Source of the DNA: Gemmatales bacterium
GTDB taxonomy: Bacteria; Planctomycetota; Planctomycetia; Gemmatales; HRBIN36
Direction: 5' to 3'
DNA length: 64,000 nt
Assembly (NCBI GenBank): GCA_025060195.1
Contig: JANXCQ010000008.1
Coordinates: forward strand, 1-64,000
Below the pieces are notes generated by a model. It was given only the letters and a program-made list of their open reading frames with translations, searched no databases and had not been told where the DNA came from. Within the stretch, counting starts at the first letter, position 1. Each line of letters opens with the position of its first letter. A program made the translations under genes and the position numbers. Below are positions 21,063-31,382 of the stretch, piece by piece.

Positions 21063-21875
21063 ATGGCCCGTATTTTAATGTGCCCGCCGGATTATTACGG
21101 CATCGAATATGAGATTAATCCCTGGATGAGCCGCTCACGCGGCGCTGTGCGTGAACGCGCGCAGCAGCAATGGCAACAACTCTATGGCATTTTGCTGCAG
21201 CTCGGTGCGACCATCGAACTGCTTCCGCCACAGCCTGGCTTGCCTGATTTGGTATTCACCGCGAACGCGGGCTTAGTGTTTCGCGAACAAGTAATCTTGT
21301 CTCACTTCCGTTACCCGCAGCGCCAGCGTGAAGAACCTGTTTTCGAGGCATGGTTTCGCCAGCATGGATTTGAGGTGCTCCGTTTGCCGGAGAACTTGTA
21401 CTTCGAAGGCGCAGGGGACGCTTTATTCTGCGGTCGCACCTTATTCGCGGGTTACCGAATCCGAAGCGACTGCCTGGCTCATCAAGAGGTGGCCCGCTTG
21501 CTCGGCCGCGAAGTGCTGCCCGTGGAGTTGGTCAACCCCCATTTCTACCACCTCGATACTTGTTTCTGTCCCTTGGCTCCTGGCGAGGCGATTTATTACC
21601 CCCCAGCGTTCGACAGCTACGCTCAACGCGTGCTGCGCGAACGTATTCCAAACTTAATCGTATGCCCGGAGCGCGATGCCTACCGCTTCGGTTGCAACGC
21701 TGTGGTCGTTCAGAAACATGTCGTGTTGAACACGGGCTGCGACGCCTTGGCCGGGCTACTGCAACATGCAGGTTATGAACCGATCCTCACCCCGCTCGAC
21801 GAATTTCTGAAAGCGGGCGGCAGCGCTAAGTGCCTCACGCTCCGGCTCGATGGTGAGGACGCTGCTATCTGGTAA
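21063..21875 (+). CDS. Amidinotransferase/dimethylarginine dimethylaminohydrolase (DDAH)-like
   Basis: PDLVFTANAGLVF, FEGAGDALF, NPHFYHLDTCFCPL, C-terminal GGSAKCLTLRL with candidate catalytic Cys. Confidence 0.8.
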   Translation: MARILMCPPDYYGIEYEINPWMSRSRGAVRERAQQQWQQLYGILLQLGATIELLPPQPGLPDLVFTANAGLVFREQVILSHFRYPQRQREEPVFEAWFRQHGFEVLRLPENLYFEGAGDALFCGRTLFAGYRIRSDCLAHQEVARLLGREVLPVELVNPHFYHLDTCFCPLAPGEAIYYPPAFDSYAQRVLRERIPNLIVCPERDAYRFGCNAVVVQKHVVLNTGCDALAGLLQHAGYEPILTPLDEFLKAGGSAKCLTLRLDGEDAAIW

Positions 21876-22073
21876 ACTCGGCGGGACTCGCGGGTGCGAG
21901 TTAGCGCTACTCCGCGGCAGGAATTCTATTCGAACCCCACTGTGCCTCGGTTGTCCTATTTAGCAAAACTTGTCATGAAGCGGGCGGCAGAATCGTTGAA
22001 TTAACGACGGGCGATATGAAGATGCTGAGTTAGAGCCAGCTCTGAAACATGCACGCACCAAGGATTCACAGCC

Positions 22074-22692
22074 ATGAAACAGCAACAGGCACTAAACCAC
22101 CCTGAATTCTCTACTGCGAGAGATCGAGCGCTTCAGGCAGGGCCTGAAAGAGCAGATGATAAACGCGGTCCAACAAGGGCATTTATTCGATGCGGAACAG
22201 TTGATGAAAACCTATCAGTTGCTTGATGAATTCGTCAGCAAGGTCCTTGACTTACGCCGACGGTGGCACGACCACTGTTCTAGGAAGCCCTCCCGATCAA
22301 GAGGCACGCGTTCTCATCTCAAGCGCGTAGAGCCAGGTTTACTGACGCCTGAACATGTTTATCGCATGCCAATACTGGAAGCCCTTGTAGAACTTGGCGG
22401 CGCCGCACCCTGCCAACAACTGATAGAGCGGGCGTATCAATAGATAGCTAACAAATTGAATGAGCACGATCACAAGCCTGTAGCTTCCGACAACGGATTG
22501 CCGCGTTGGCGGCATCGCATCCACTGGTGCCGATTTCGGCTAGTCCGCGAAGGGTATTTATCGAGTGATTCGCCTCGCGGCATTTGGCAAATTACCGACC
22601 GGGGACGAGAATATCTCTCTGCTCAAAAGTCTCACTCGAGCCACGGCCCTAACGGGGAGTTACGGCCGCATGTTGAGCCAACGGCTCGATAA
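22074..22692 (+). pseudogene. Disrupted Mrr_N-like winged-helix protein gene
   Basis: ORFs 22156..22443 and 22456..22692 are in the same frame, separated by an in-frame TAG; joined product contains LTPEHVYRMPILEALVELGGAAPCQQLIERAYQ*IANKLNEHDHKPVASDNGLPRWRHRIHWCRFRLVREGYLSSDSPRGIWQITDRGREYL; the only nearby upstream ATG (22074) is in a different frame. Confidence 0.75.
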
Positions 22693-22697
22693 GCTGT

Positions 22698-23342
22698 CTA
22701 TTCTGGCTTTCTCGTCAGATACTTCAAAAACCAATCCCGCGCCAGTTCGGCCACGCGTTCCAAGGCACCAGGTTCGGGAAACAGATGGGTAGCACCGGGA
22801 ATGACCACTAACTGATGCGGGCAACGCAGTAAGCGCATAGCACGCTGGTTCAGTTCCAAAACGACTTCATCCCGTTCGCCTACAAGCAGCAAGGTCGGCG
22901 CGCTAACCATAGGTAAGAAATCTTCCGCTAAATCAGGACGTCCGCCACGCGACACTACGGCCTGCACTCTTTGCGGTTCCTGGGCTGCCGCTACCAAAGC
23001 TGCTGCCGCGCCCGTGCTCGCTCCGAAATAACCGAGTGGTAGGTCGCGGGTTTCGGCTTGCTCTTCCAACCAACTCTTAGCACAACGCAACCGCTGTCCC
23101 AACAAGATTATGTCGAACACTTTTTGCCGATCCGTAGCCTCCATCTCCGTCAACAAATCCATCAGTAACGTGCCCAAACCTGCCTGTTGAAGTACGCCGG
23201 CTACGTATTGATTACGCGGACTGAATCGGCTGCTCCCGCTACCGTGGGCAAACACCACCACCCCTATAGCCGGTTCGGGTAGCGTTAACTCGCCGGCCAC
23301 TTGCACCCCATCACAAGCGATAGCCACATTCCTCCGCAACAC
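22698..23342 (-). CDS. Alpha/beta hydrolase (dienelactone hydrolase-like)
   Basis: GVVVFAHGSGSSRFSPRNQYVAGVLQQAGLGTLLMDLLT; GASTGAAAAL; likely GTG start 23342 overlapping end of amrS. Confidence 0.8.
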   Translation of the reverse strand: MLRRNVAIACDGVQVAGELTLPEPAIGVVVFAHGSGSSRFSPRNQYVAGVLQQAGLGTLLMDLLTEMEATDRQKVFDIILLGQRLRCAKSWLEEQAETRDLPLGYFGASTGAAAALVAAAQEPQRVQAVVSRGGRPDLAEDFLPMVSAPTLLLVGERDEVVLELNQRAMRLLRCPHQLVVIPGATHLFPEPGALERVAELARDWFLKYLTRKPE

Positions 23343-24450
23343 GGTCAGCTCCTTGCGATAAAGAAGTAGCGTTACCCAGCTCCTCGACGGGCCAACGCCA
23401 GAGGCCTGGTATTTTTTCTCCGCAGTTAGGACAAACACCCTTTGCTCCGAGATGGTTCTCCAGCACAGTAAAGCCGTGCCGGCGTATCAGAAGATTCCCA
23501 CACTTCGGACAATAGGTGTTCTCCCAACGCCCTACCCTGCCCGGCAAGTTTCCCGCATACACGAAACGCAACCCAGCCTCAGCCGCCAGCTCGGCCGCAC
23601 GACACAATTGTGCCGAACTCGTCCAATCCCGATCTTGCATCCGATAGTCGGGATGAAACGCCGTGACGTGCCAAGGGATATTCGCGTTTAATTCCGCCAA
23701 GAAGCGGGTCAAATCACGCAGTTCAGCTTCGCTATCATTGAAACCGGGAACTAGCAGCGTCACTACTTCCACCCAATATCGGCGCTGCACCAAGCCGCGG
23801 AGAGTTTCCAGCACTCGCTCCAAAGTGCCGCCCAACTGGCGATAATGGCGGTCGTTGAACGTTTTCAAATCAACCTTATACGCGGCGACATAGGGCCTCA
23901 GATAATCTAACACCTCCGGCGTGGCATTCCCGTTGGACACATACGCACCTAATAACCCATATGCCGAGGCCTGACGGAACACGGCAGCTGCCCACTCAGA
24001 GGTGATCAGCGGCTCGTTATAACTGGAAACCACCAAATCGGCGCCGCACTCAAGGGCTATGTTCACCAGTTCGTCAGGCCGAATCGGCGTGATCGGCACT
24101 CCAGCAGCGGGATCACGTAGCGCTTGGCTTGTCAGCCAATTCTGACAATAAGCACAATGCAGATCGCATCCCAACATACCGAAGGTCAAAGCTCGACTAC
24201 CCGGCAAAACGTGGTAAAACGGCTTTTTCTCGACTGGGTCGCACTGAAGAGCCGCCACGTAACCAAAAGGAACGCGTAATTGCTCGTGTTGGACGAAACG
24301 TACCCGGCAAATCCCCCGCTTGCCCTCGCCGATCAGGCAACGATGACCACAGGCTAGGCAACGTATCCGTCCCTGCTCCCGTCGACACAACTCCCCGACG
24401 CAAGTGTGTCGGTCTAGAAGCTCCTGGAAAGTTTCCCGGGCCGTTATCAT
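23311..24450 (-). CDS. amrS: AmmeMemoRadiSam system radical SAM enzyme
   Basis: GMLGCDLHCAYCQNW radical SAM CxxxCxxC; SYNEPLI; VSNGNATPEVLDYL; YKVDLKTFNDRHYRQLGG. Confidence 0.88.
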   Translation of the reverse strand: MITARETFQELLDRHTCVGELCRREQGRIRCLACGHRCLIGEGKRGICRVRFVQHEQLRVPFGYVAALQCDPVEKKPFYHVLPGSRALTFGMLGCDLHCAYCQNWLTSQALRDPAAGVPITPIRPDELVNIALECGADLVVSSYNEPLITSEWAAAVFRQASAYGLLGAYVSNGNATPEVLDYLRPYVAAYKVDLKTFNDRHYRQLGGTLERVLETLRGLVQRRYWVEVVTLLVPGFNDSEAELRDLTRFLAELNANIPWHVTAFHPDYRMQDRDWTSSAQLCRAAELAAEAGLRFVYAGNLPGRVGRWENTYCPKCGNLLIRRHGFTVLENHLGAKGVCPNCGEKIPGLWRWPVEELGNATSLSQGADRVAEECGYRL

Positions 24451-24773
24451 ACTCGGGGGTTTCCGTCTATTTGCTCCTCCTGACCTATTTTATTCCCACA
24501 CTCGTCAAATTATCCATCAGGAGCATGACCTTAGGCCACTAATCATTTCCGATTGCCCTCTAGAGATAATTTACTCATCGCGCACCTTGGTTCCATATCA
24601 AGCTAATGGCAACGTCTTTGCAGACTTCCAGCTATGGCGTTAGCAGACCATTTTCTTTGAGGCTGAAACTCACTGTCTCTCACGGACGCTTATTATTTAA
24701 CCGAGGAAAACACAGCGCCCGCGAATTTCGCCATTAACGAATCTAAAAGCAACGATTCGTGACTTGCTTACTT

Positions 24774-25934
24774 ATGACTAATGCCTCTGCCGCTTCTTCG
24801 CAAACCCTCGAAGACAAAATAAAGGCACAGGCGCGTAGTTTAGGGTTCGACTTAGTGGGTATCGCACCAGCCGCCGAACCTGCCAGTTGGCATTACTACC
24901 AAGATTGGCTCGCGCAGGGGTATGCAGGCCAGATGCACTATATGCATCATCAGGCCCCAGCGCGCTCCCACCCTCGCCACGTTTTTCCGCAAGTACGCAG
25001 CATTATTCTCGTCGGATTGAATTATAAGCCGAAGCACTTCGTTTCTCAGCAACCCCTGCCTGCTCATGTCGGGCGCGTGTCTGCTTACGCTCAATGCCGC
25101 GATTACCATCGCGTTCTACGAAATAAGCTAAAACAACTTTTGCGTTGGCTACAGCAAGAGGTTCCCGGCTGCCAAGGCCGCGCTGTTGTGGACTCCGCGC
25201 CTTTACTAGAGCGTGATTTTGCACGACGCGCGGGACTCGGTTGGTTTGGAAAAAATACTATGCTTATCAATAAACGCCTGGGCAGCTTTTTCTTTCTCGG
25301 CGCTCTATTAGTTGATGCCCCCTTGAAGCCGGACTCGCCGTCGGAAACTAATCACTGCGGTAGTTGCACTGCTTGTTTAGATGCTTGTCCCACGCAAGCT
25401 CTTGTTGCACCTTATACTCTAGATGCCCGCCGTTGTATTAGTTACCTCACTATAGAACTGCGCGGCCCGATGCCGCCAGAAATGCGCTCTCAGTTGGGCG
25501 ATTGGATATTCGGCTGCGATATCTGCCAAGATGTTTGTCCTTGGAACCGTAAGTCGCCAGTTGGCCAGTGCCCTGAACTTCGTCCCAGGCCCGACCTGGA
25601 GCAATTGGACCTTTATCAACTCTTTTTTCTAAGTGAGGAAGAATTTACCCGGAAATTTACTGGGACTCCGCTTATGCGAGCACGACGCGACGGATTACTG
25701 CGCAACGCCGCAATGGTACTAGGGAACCGTAAAGACCCATCTGCAATGCCCGCGTTACGACAAGGTTTGAACGACCCATCCCCTATTGTTCGCCAAGCCG
25801 CTGCTTGGGCCCTGGGCCAAATTGCCACTGCCGAGGCGTTTGCTGCCTTACGCACCCATCTCCCGAGGGAACACCATCCTGATGTGCGCGCAGCGATCCA
25901 GGATGCTCTTCGTAACCCGAATAGGCCGGACTAA
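24774..25934 (+). CDS. queG: Epoxyqueuosine reductase with C-terminal HEAT-type repeats
   Basis: CGSCTACLDACPTQAL and CDICQDVCPWN 4Fe-4S motifs; C-terminal DPSPIVRQAAAWALGQIA. Confidence 0.93.
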   Translation: MTNASAASSQTLEDKIKAQARSLGFDLVGIAPAAEPASWHYYQDWLAQGYAGQMHYMHHQAPARSHPRHVFPQVRSIILVGLNYKPKHFVSQQPLPAHVGRVSAYAQCRDYHRVLRNKLKQLLRWLQQEVPGCQGRAVVDSAPLLERDFARRAGLGWFGKNTMLINKRLGSFFFLGALLVDAPLKPDSPSETNHCGSCTACLDACPTQALVAPYTLDARRCISYLTIELRGPMPPEMRSQLGDWIFGCDICQDVCPWNRKSPVGQCPELRPRPDLEQLDLYQLFFLSEEEFTRKFTGTPLMRARRDGLLRNAAMVLGNRKDPSAMPALRQGLNDPSPIVRQAAAWALGQIATAEAFAALRTHLPREHHPDVRAAIQDALRNPNRPD

Positions 25935-26026
25935 TATAATAAGTATAGGTCTAGATCTAACAATGCATTCTAATCGCTCGATTATTGATCACCACCTAAC
26001 CAAGCATATATAGACTGGCCATTACC

Positions 26027-27043
26027 ATGTTTGTTGACCGCGTGGAAATCTATGTCAAAGGCGGGGATGGCGGACGGGGCATCATCAGCTTCCGGCGGGA
26101 AAAATATGTACCCCGGGGCGGTCCGGATGGCGGCGATGGAGGTAAGGGCGGGGATGTCATCATTCGCGCCGTGCCCGGCACGGATTCTCTCGCCGCGGTT
26201 GCGCACCAGAAACACTGGCGGGCCGAATCCGGAAAGCCTGGAGGGCCAAATAATCGGCATGGAGCCAACGGTCAGGACTTGATTATTCCCGTGCCGCCGG
26301 GCACTATCGTTCGCGACCGCGAACGAGGACATATCCTACGCGACTTAGTCCACCCAGGGGAGGAAGTGATCGTTGCTCGCGGCGGCCGAGGCGGCCGCGG
26401 TAACAAAGCCTTTGCCACCCCGACTTTCCGCACCCCGCGTATCGCCGAACCTGGGGAATCCGGAGAAGAACGTTGGCTCATTCTGGAGCTGAAGTTGATT
26501 GCGGATGTCGGGCTGATAGGTCTTCCAAATGCGGGCAAGTCCACCTTGCTTAGTCGCTTGTCCCGCGCCAAACCAGAAATCGCTGACTATCCCTTTACCA
26601 CTAAATATCCTAATCTGGGACTGGTCGTAGTAGGCGAAGACCGATCTTTTGTCCTGGCAGATCTGCCAGGCCTCATCGAGGGCGCCCATGCGGGACATGG
26701 GCTGGGGCATGAGTTCCTGCGCCACGTCGAGCGCACCCGCATCCTGGTTCATTTAGTCGAACCGCATCCGGCCGACGGCTCCGATCCGATCAACAACTAT
26801 CAAATCGTTCGCCGCGAGTTAGAACTTCACAATCCTGACTTAGTTAACCGCCCGGAAATAGTAGCGGTCAGTAAGGCTGATCTTACCGATGCAGAACAGG
26901 TGCGTCAACGCCTCAGTCAACATCTCGGTCGCGAAGTCCTTGCAATTTCCGCTGTTACCGGCCAAGGATTATCCGAATTAGTGCGACGGATTCTTCATCT
27001 GCTCGATCAGGTACATCCTGTAACCGGCTCGGCTCAGACATAG
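26027..27043 (+). CDS. obg: GTPase Obg/CgtA
   Basis: MFVDRVEIYVKGGDGGRGIISFRREKYVPRGGPDGGDGGKGGDV; GLPNAGKSTLLSRLS. Confidence 0.96.
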   Translation: MFVDRVEIYVKGGDGGRGIISFRREKYVPRGGPDGGDGGKGGDVIIRAVPGTDSLAAVAHQKHWRAESGKPGGPNNRHGANGQDLIIPVPPGTIVRDRERGHILRDLVHPGEEVIVARGGRGGRGNKAFATPTFRTPRIAEPGESGEERWLILELKLIADVGLIGLPNAGKSTLLSRLSRAKPEIADYPFTTKYPNLGLVVVGEDRSFVLADLPGLIEGAHAGHGLGHEFLRHVERTRILVHLVEPHPADGSDPINNYQIVRRELELHNPDLVNRPEIVAVSKADLTDAEQVRQRLSQHLGREVLAISAVTGQGLSELVRRILHLLDQVHPVTGSAQT

Positions 27044-27157
27044 GAAGGATAATCGTTTCGATCTTAGAGTTTTATATCTAAACGCAATGAACCGATAACA
27101 GGAATTCGTGTTAGCCTAGGTGCAGTCAACAGAAATACTCAGACATGGAGAGTGAAT

Positions 27158-28000
27158 ATGTCTGTCCTGGTGGATGTTGGTAACAGCCGAATGAAATGGG
27201 GTTTAGTGCGGGACCATGCTTTAACACAAGTTGTCTCTTTACCGCTACCAGAATCGCCGGACGTGGTGCCGGATTCCTGGACGGAGCACGTACTCCTTTG
27301 GCAACTCCCGCGAGGAACTACCTGGGTTTTATCCGGCACGAACCCCCCGGCCCTGCTTGTCTTACAAAATTGGTTGCAAACGCAAGGTTACAGAATTTGG
27401 AATGTGAGCAATTATCGCGAAATACCGCTTCGAGTTGAAGTAGATGTCCCCGAACGGGTCGGCATAGATCGATTATTAAACGCCTTGGCAGCTATACACC
27501 GAGGACCCGCGGGGCAACCGAAGCTGATCGTAGATATAGGTTCTGCCGTAACGGTAGACTGGGTGAATCCGGAAGATACTTTTTGTGGCGGGGCAATATT
27601 CCCCGGTTTCCGACTTATGAGTGAAGCGTTACATCGTTATACAGCACGCCTACCGCTGGTATCCCCCGTCCAGAATCTGCCCTCTTTGCCAGCAAAAAAC
27701 ACCGAATCGGCAATTCAAGCCGGGATGCTCGCTGCCATCGTGGGCGCCGTTAACTGGCTCTTGCCTAAGTATCTGCAAGGTGGTACCACGTGGCAACCGG
27801 GTCTGAACGAATATTCCTCGTCCACTGCCGATGCTCCTTTCGAGAAAATGCCTAGTTCCCCAGCGCTCAAGCCTGTTTTTTATCTAACTGGAGGGGATGC
27901 CTGGTTAATCAGGTCTTATCTAAACCCTGACTTTATTTTTTGGCCTGAGATGACACTTGAAGGCCTTTATCTAGTCGCTAAGTCTCATTCTATAGAATAA
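27158..28000 (+). CDS. coaX: Type III pantothenate kinase
   Basis: MSVLVDVGNSRMKWGLV; PERVGIDRLLNALAA; IVDIGSAVTVDWV; GGAIFPGFRLMSEAL. Confidence 0.88.
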   Translation: MSVLVDVGNSRMKWGLVRDHALTQVVSLPLPESPDVVPDSWTEHVLLWQLPRGTTWVLSGTNPPALLVLQNWLQTQGYRIWNVSNYREIPLRVEVDVPERVGIDRLLNALAAIHRGPAGQPKLIVDIGSAVTVDWVNPEDTFCGGAIFPGFRLMSEALHRYTARLPLVSPVQNLPSLPAKNTESAIQAGMLAAIVGAVNWLLPKYLQGGTTWQPGLNEYSSSTADAPFEKMPSSPALKPVFYLTGGDAWLIRSYLNPDFIFWPEMTLEGLYLVAKSHSIE

Positions 28001-28033
28001 TTGCTAAGGTACGATCGGAGAACGAAGCTAAGC

Positions 28034-29218
28034 ATGGATAAAACTTATATAAGTGTGCTAACGCCCCCTGGAGTTGCCGCAATTGCCGTGGTAGGTGTGG
28101 TTGGACATGATGCTCTTAGGATCGTGTCCCAGTTTTTCTTCCCAGCAACGGAGTCCAAAAACTTATCTAGTATGCCCCTGCAAGGACATCATAATCTCAG
28201 CACTGTTTTCTTTCCCCTAAATAGGGCCATTGTCGGTAAATTCACAGACGGAGTCAAGGAAGATCAAGCGGTATTGATAGTCAGGCAGCTCGAGCCGCTA
28301 CACTTAGTGGAATTGCACTGTCACGGCGGGTTAGCAGTCCTCGAATGGGTGCGGGGTTGTCTTGTACGTGCGGGGGCAATTCCCGTGGATCCAGACGCTT
28401 GGCTCAGGTTCAGCGCAAAGGACTCTCCTCGACAGGTCGCTCTCAGGATGCTCCAGCACGCTGCCACCCTGCGAACTGCTTCGATTCTTCTGGAGCAATT
28501 CCACGGCGCCTGGGAGGAAGGTGTGAACCAACTAGCGCAGGCCGTGGCTGAGAAATCCGCGCAGGCCATGAGTCTGGCCGCACGACTGGTGGAACTCATC
28601 CCGGTTGGGCAACACTTATGCCAGCCGTTTCGAGTCGTCCTGGCGGGAGCACCGAACACGGGAAAGAGCACACTGATGAACGCTTTGCTCGGCTATGCCC
28701 GCGCTATTACTTCCCCACAACCGGGAACTACGCGCGACCTCGTTACTGCTGAAATCGCCTGCGCAGGTTGGCCAGTCCAACTTATAGATACTGCCGGCTG
28801 GCGTGAAACTGCGGATCCTCTGGAACATCAGGGCATTGCCCGCGCGCAAGCGCTTTGGCAGCAGGCCGATTTAGTTCTCTGGCTTTGCGATCACGCCGCG
28901 GAGCCGGTTCTGCCGCCTTGTCCCTTACCGCGCTGGATACTCGTCGCTAATAAAGCAGATTTACCAGCTCGATGGCATTTGGAGGAGATACCCTTGGGAG
29001 CGGTGCCCAGTGTGGTCGTCTCTGCTTGCACAGGCTTTGGATTAGAAGACTTAGTCCACGCCATAGCTGCAAACTTAGTGCCGCATCCTCCCGAAAACCG
29101 CGAAGCGGTGCCTTTCACCCCTTCGTTAGCTCAACATGTGTTAGACCTACACCAGGCCCTTCAACGGCAGGATTGGCAAGCAGCCCAGTTATATGTCACC
29201 CAGCTATGGAATGCTTGA
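28034..29218 (+). CDS. MnmE/TrmE-like GTPase lacking the C-terminal CxGK motif
   Basis: N-terminal TPPGVAAIAVVGVVG, HCHGG; GAPNTGKSTLMNALLG; DTAGWRET; NKAD; ends ...QLYVTQLWNA. Confidence 0.75.
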   Translation: MDKTYISVLTPPGVAAIAVVGVVGHDALRIVSQFFFPATESKNLSSMPLQGHHNLSTVFFPLNRAIVGKFTDGVKEDQAVLIVRQLEPLHLVELHCHGGLAVLEWVRGCLVRAGAIPVDPDAWLRFSAKDSPRQVALRMLQHAATLRTASILLEQFHGAWEEGVNQLAQAVAEKSAQAMSLAARLVELIPVGQHLCQPFRVVLAGAPNTGKSTLMNALLGYARAITSPQPGTTRDLVTAEIACAGWPVQLIDTAGWRETADPLEHQGIARAQALWQQADLVLWLCDHAAEPVLPPCPLPRWILVANKADLPARWHLEEIPLGAVPSVVVSACTGFGLEDLVHAIAANLVPHPPENREAVPFTPSLAQHVLDLHQALQRQDWQAAQLYVTQLWNA

Positions 29219-29360
29219 CATATTAGTGTGCAACAAAACCAACTATATCATGATTGAGCAGCGCGTCGACTTGACTTATGCTATTAATTTCTTCACTGCA
29301 AACTGTCATCTCAGTGAGGAATCAGATGAGTAGGAACAAGCTTCAGCAACTTAGTATAGG

Positions 29361-30056
29361 TCATGACTTAATCAATTCTTGAGCACGTCGGAAAATGCTA
29401 ATTAACATAGTTTCGGTGAGCTTACCTGTAAAGGTATTCTGCTGGCTAGGATGGTAAGAACCGAGCAAGATATAAGGTCCAAGGGCTACTTCGGACCCGT
29501 GGCGAAATCGCGGCCGGGGTCGAACGTGAAAATTCAGTTGTTGCAAGGCACGAAGCACTCCGTTCCAAGCAAATTGACCTAACGCCACTATAAGCCGCAC
29601 CTTCTTCAGTAGGGCCAGTTCGCGGACTAAGTAGGCGAGACATTGGTCCATCTCTTGGGGAGAGGGGCGATTGCCTGGCGGCGCGCAACGCACTATAGCC
29701 GTGATATAACAGCCCCGTAATTGCAAGCCGTCGTCCCGACTCTTAGAAAACGGTTGGCTAGCTAAGCCGGCTTGATAAAGACATCGATAAAGGAAGTCTC
29801 CCGAGCGGTCGCCAGTAAACATGCGACCAGTGCGGTTACCTCCATGCGCTGCAGGCGCCAGTCCGCAGAGCAAAATCTGGGCTTCTAAGTCACCAAACCC
29901 CGGGAGCGGCCTAGCCCAGTAAGTTTCCTGGGCAAAAGCTCGACGGGGTTGGCACGCTACTGCCTCCCGCCACCTCACTAAGCGTGGACAGGCTCGACAG
30001 CCTATCACTTCTCGACAAAGTTGCTCCCAAGCCACTAAGTCCGAATCCTGGCGCAC
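29361..30056 (-). CDS. Type-5 uracil-DNA glycosylase (UdgB-like)
   Basis: CREVIGCRACPRL Fe-S Cys; GLAPAAHGGNRTGRMFTGDRSGDFLYRCLY motif; LLGSYHPSQQNTFTGKL. Confidence 0.9.
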   Translation of the reverse strand: MRQDSDLVAWEQLCREVIGCRACPRLVRWREAVACQPRRAFAQETYWARPLPGFGDLEAQILLCGLAPAAHGGNRTGRMFTGDRSGDFLYRCLYQAGLASQPFSKSRDDGLQLRGCYITAIVRCAPPGNRPSPQEMDQCLAYLVRELALLKKVRLIVALGQFAWNGVLRALQQLNFHVRPRPRFRHGSEVALGPYILLGSYHPSQQNTFTGKLTETMLISIFRRAQELIKS

Positions 30057-30059
30057 GGC

Positions 30060-31376
30060 TCACTCCGACTCCTGTGGCGCCCCTGGAGTTGTTGGGCTAG
30101 GATAGGTTTCGCCTTGCTCAGGAGTTGCCGAAGAGTCATTCACTAAAATTGTTAGTTGCTGGCGTAATGCCTGCTCTAAATTCCACAACTTAAGTGCCAG
30201 ACACAGGCTCCACAAATTAAGAACCATTGGTACTAAGAACAACCCAATCCCCATCCAGGCAAATAATGCTAATCCGCAAAAGGGCAGGGTCAGGCCGCGG
30301 ATGCCTTGAAAAAGAGAAGAAATGCTCTCGTAAAGGGCAGCACGTTCCTTGCGTAAGGCAAAATAAAGATTGCCAGTGGTTTGGGCCACTTCCGAAGCTC
30401 CTAAGACAATACCGCGAAGCACGGCTCCCAACCAGGCCATCAGTAACCAGTTTTTCCAGAAGCTGACAAATAGTGCTCCATAAGCGAAAATACCCATCCA
30501 GGCAAATGCAACGCGACCCGCTACAGGAGAGGTGCGGTCTATAAACAGACCCCACCAGGGCGAGGTGAACGCACCTAATAAAATCGGTAGCACTTGTACT
30601 AAGAGTGTAATTTCCAGTTGGTTTAATCGGAACACCTGATTGAGTAAATAAATCCACAGAGGTCTGCTCATAAGAAAGCCCGCGCCGGTGAGAAATATAG
30701 TACCTTGAAAGAGACGAAACATCTCATCACGGCGTAACACATGCCAAATTTGCTTCGGTGTGGGTAATTCACTAGCTCGGGCGCGCTTATGTGGCAAATC
30801 ATCAGGAATATTCAGGCGTGCGTAGAAAAATAAGCCAAATAGGCCCAGAAGTCCTCCCACGGGATAAATGATTCGATACAGCGCAGGTTTCCAGTCCATG
30901 AGTGCGGCAGCGCCTAAGAGGACGGGAACCGTTACTAAACTTTGAACTAATCGAAGTAGGCCAATAATTCGACCCCGATGGGTGTCGGGATAGGTGTACT
31001 TGTATAAGGCGGGTACCGCTAGACTAAGTGGCCCCGCCAGGAAGTAGTAAAGGGATAACCCAAGGGTAAAAGCTGACGCGCTAGTGATCCAGATGGTGGC
31101 CAGGAAAGGCAGAAGTCGCAGGGCCCCTGAAATGAGCGCCATATACTGTAAGCGTATCAGTCTGGCCCAGGCGGCCCAGACCGGTTGCAAAATCGAACAG
31201 GCAGGGAGCACGGCCACGAGAATCGCTACATGAGTTGCAGTTCCATCGAGCACGTGAACCACTGTTATTTGCGCTAACAGGGCCAAGCCAGACATAATTC
31301 CGGCGCTCACTGCGTAAATCGCTTCGTACATGAGGTTCCTGCGCACTTCGGGAGACAACTCGCTCAGTCCAAACAT
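30060..31376 (-). CDS. MFS-type transporter
   Basis: About 12 hydrophobic segments over 438 aa; MFS-like layout. Confidence 0.75.
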   Translation of the reverse strand: MFGLSELSPEVRRNLMYEAIYAVSAGIMSGLALLAQITVVHVLDGTATHVAILVAVLPACSILQPVWAAWARLIRLQYMALISGALRLLPFLATIWITSASAFTLGLSLYYFLAGPLSLAVPALYKYTYPDTHRGRIIGLLRLVQSLVTVPVLLGAAALMDWKPALYRIIYPVGGLLGLFGLFFYARLNIPDDLPHKRARASELPTPKQIWHVLRRDEMFRLFQGTIFLTGAGFLMSRPLWIYLLNQVFRLNQLEITLLVQVLPILLGAFTSPWWGLFIDRTSPVAGRVAFAWMGIFAYGALFVSFWKNWLLMAWLGAVLRGIVLGASEVAQTTGNLYFALRKERAALYESISSLFQGIRGLTLPFCGLALFAWMGIGLFLVPMVLNLWSLCLALKLWNLEQALRQQLTILVNDSSATPEQGETYPSPTTPGAPQESE

Positions 31377-31382
31377 GGACGG

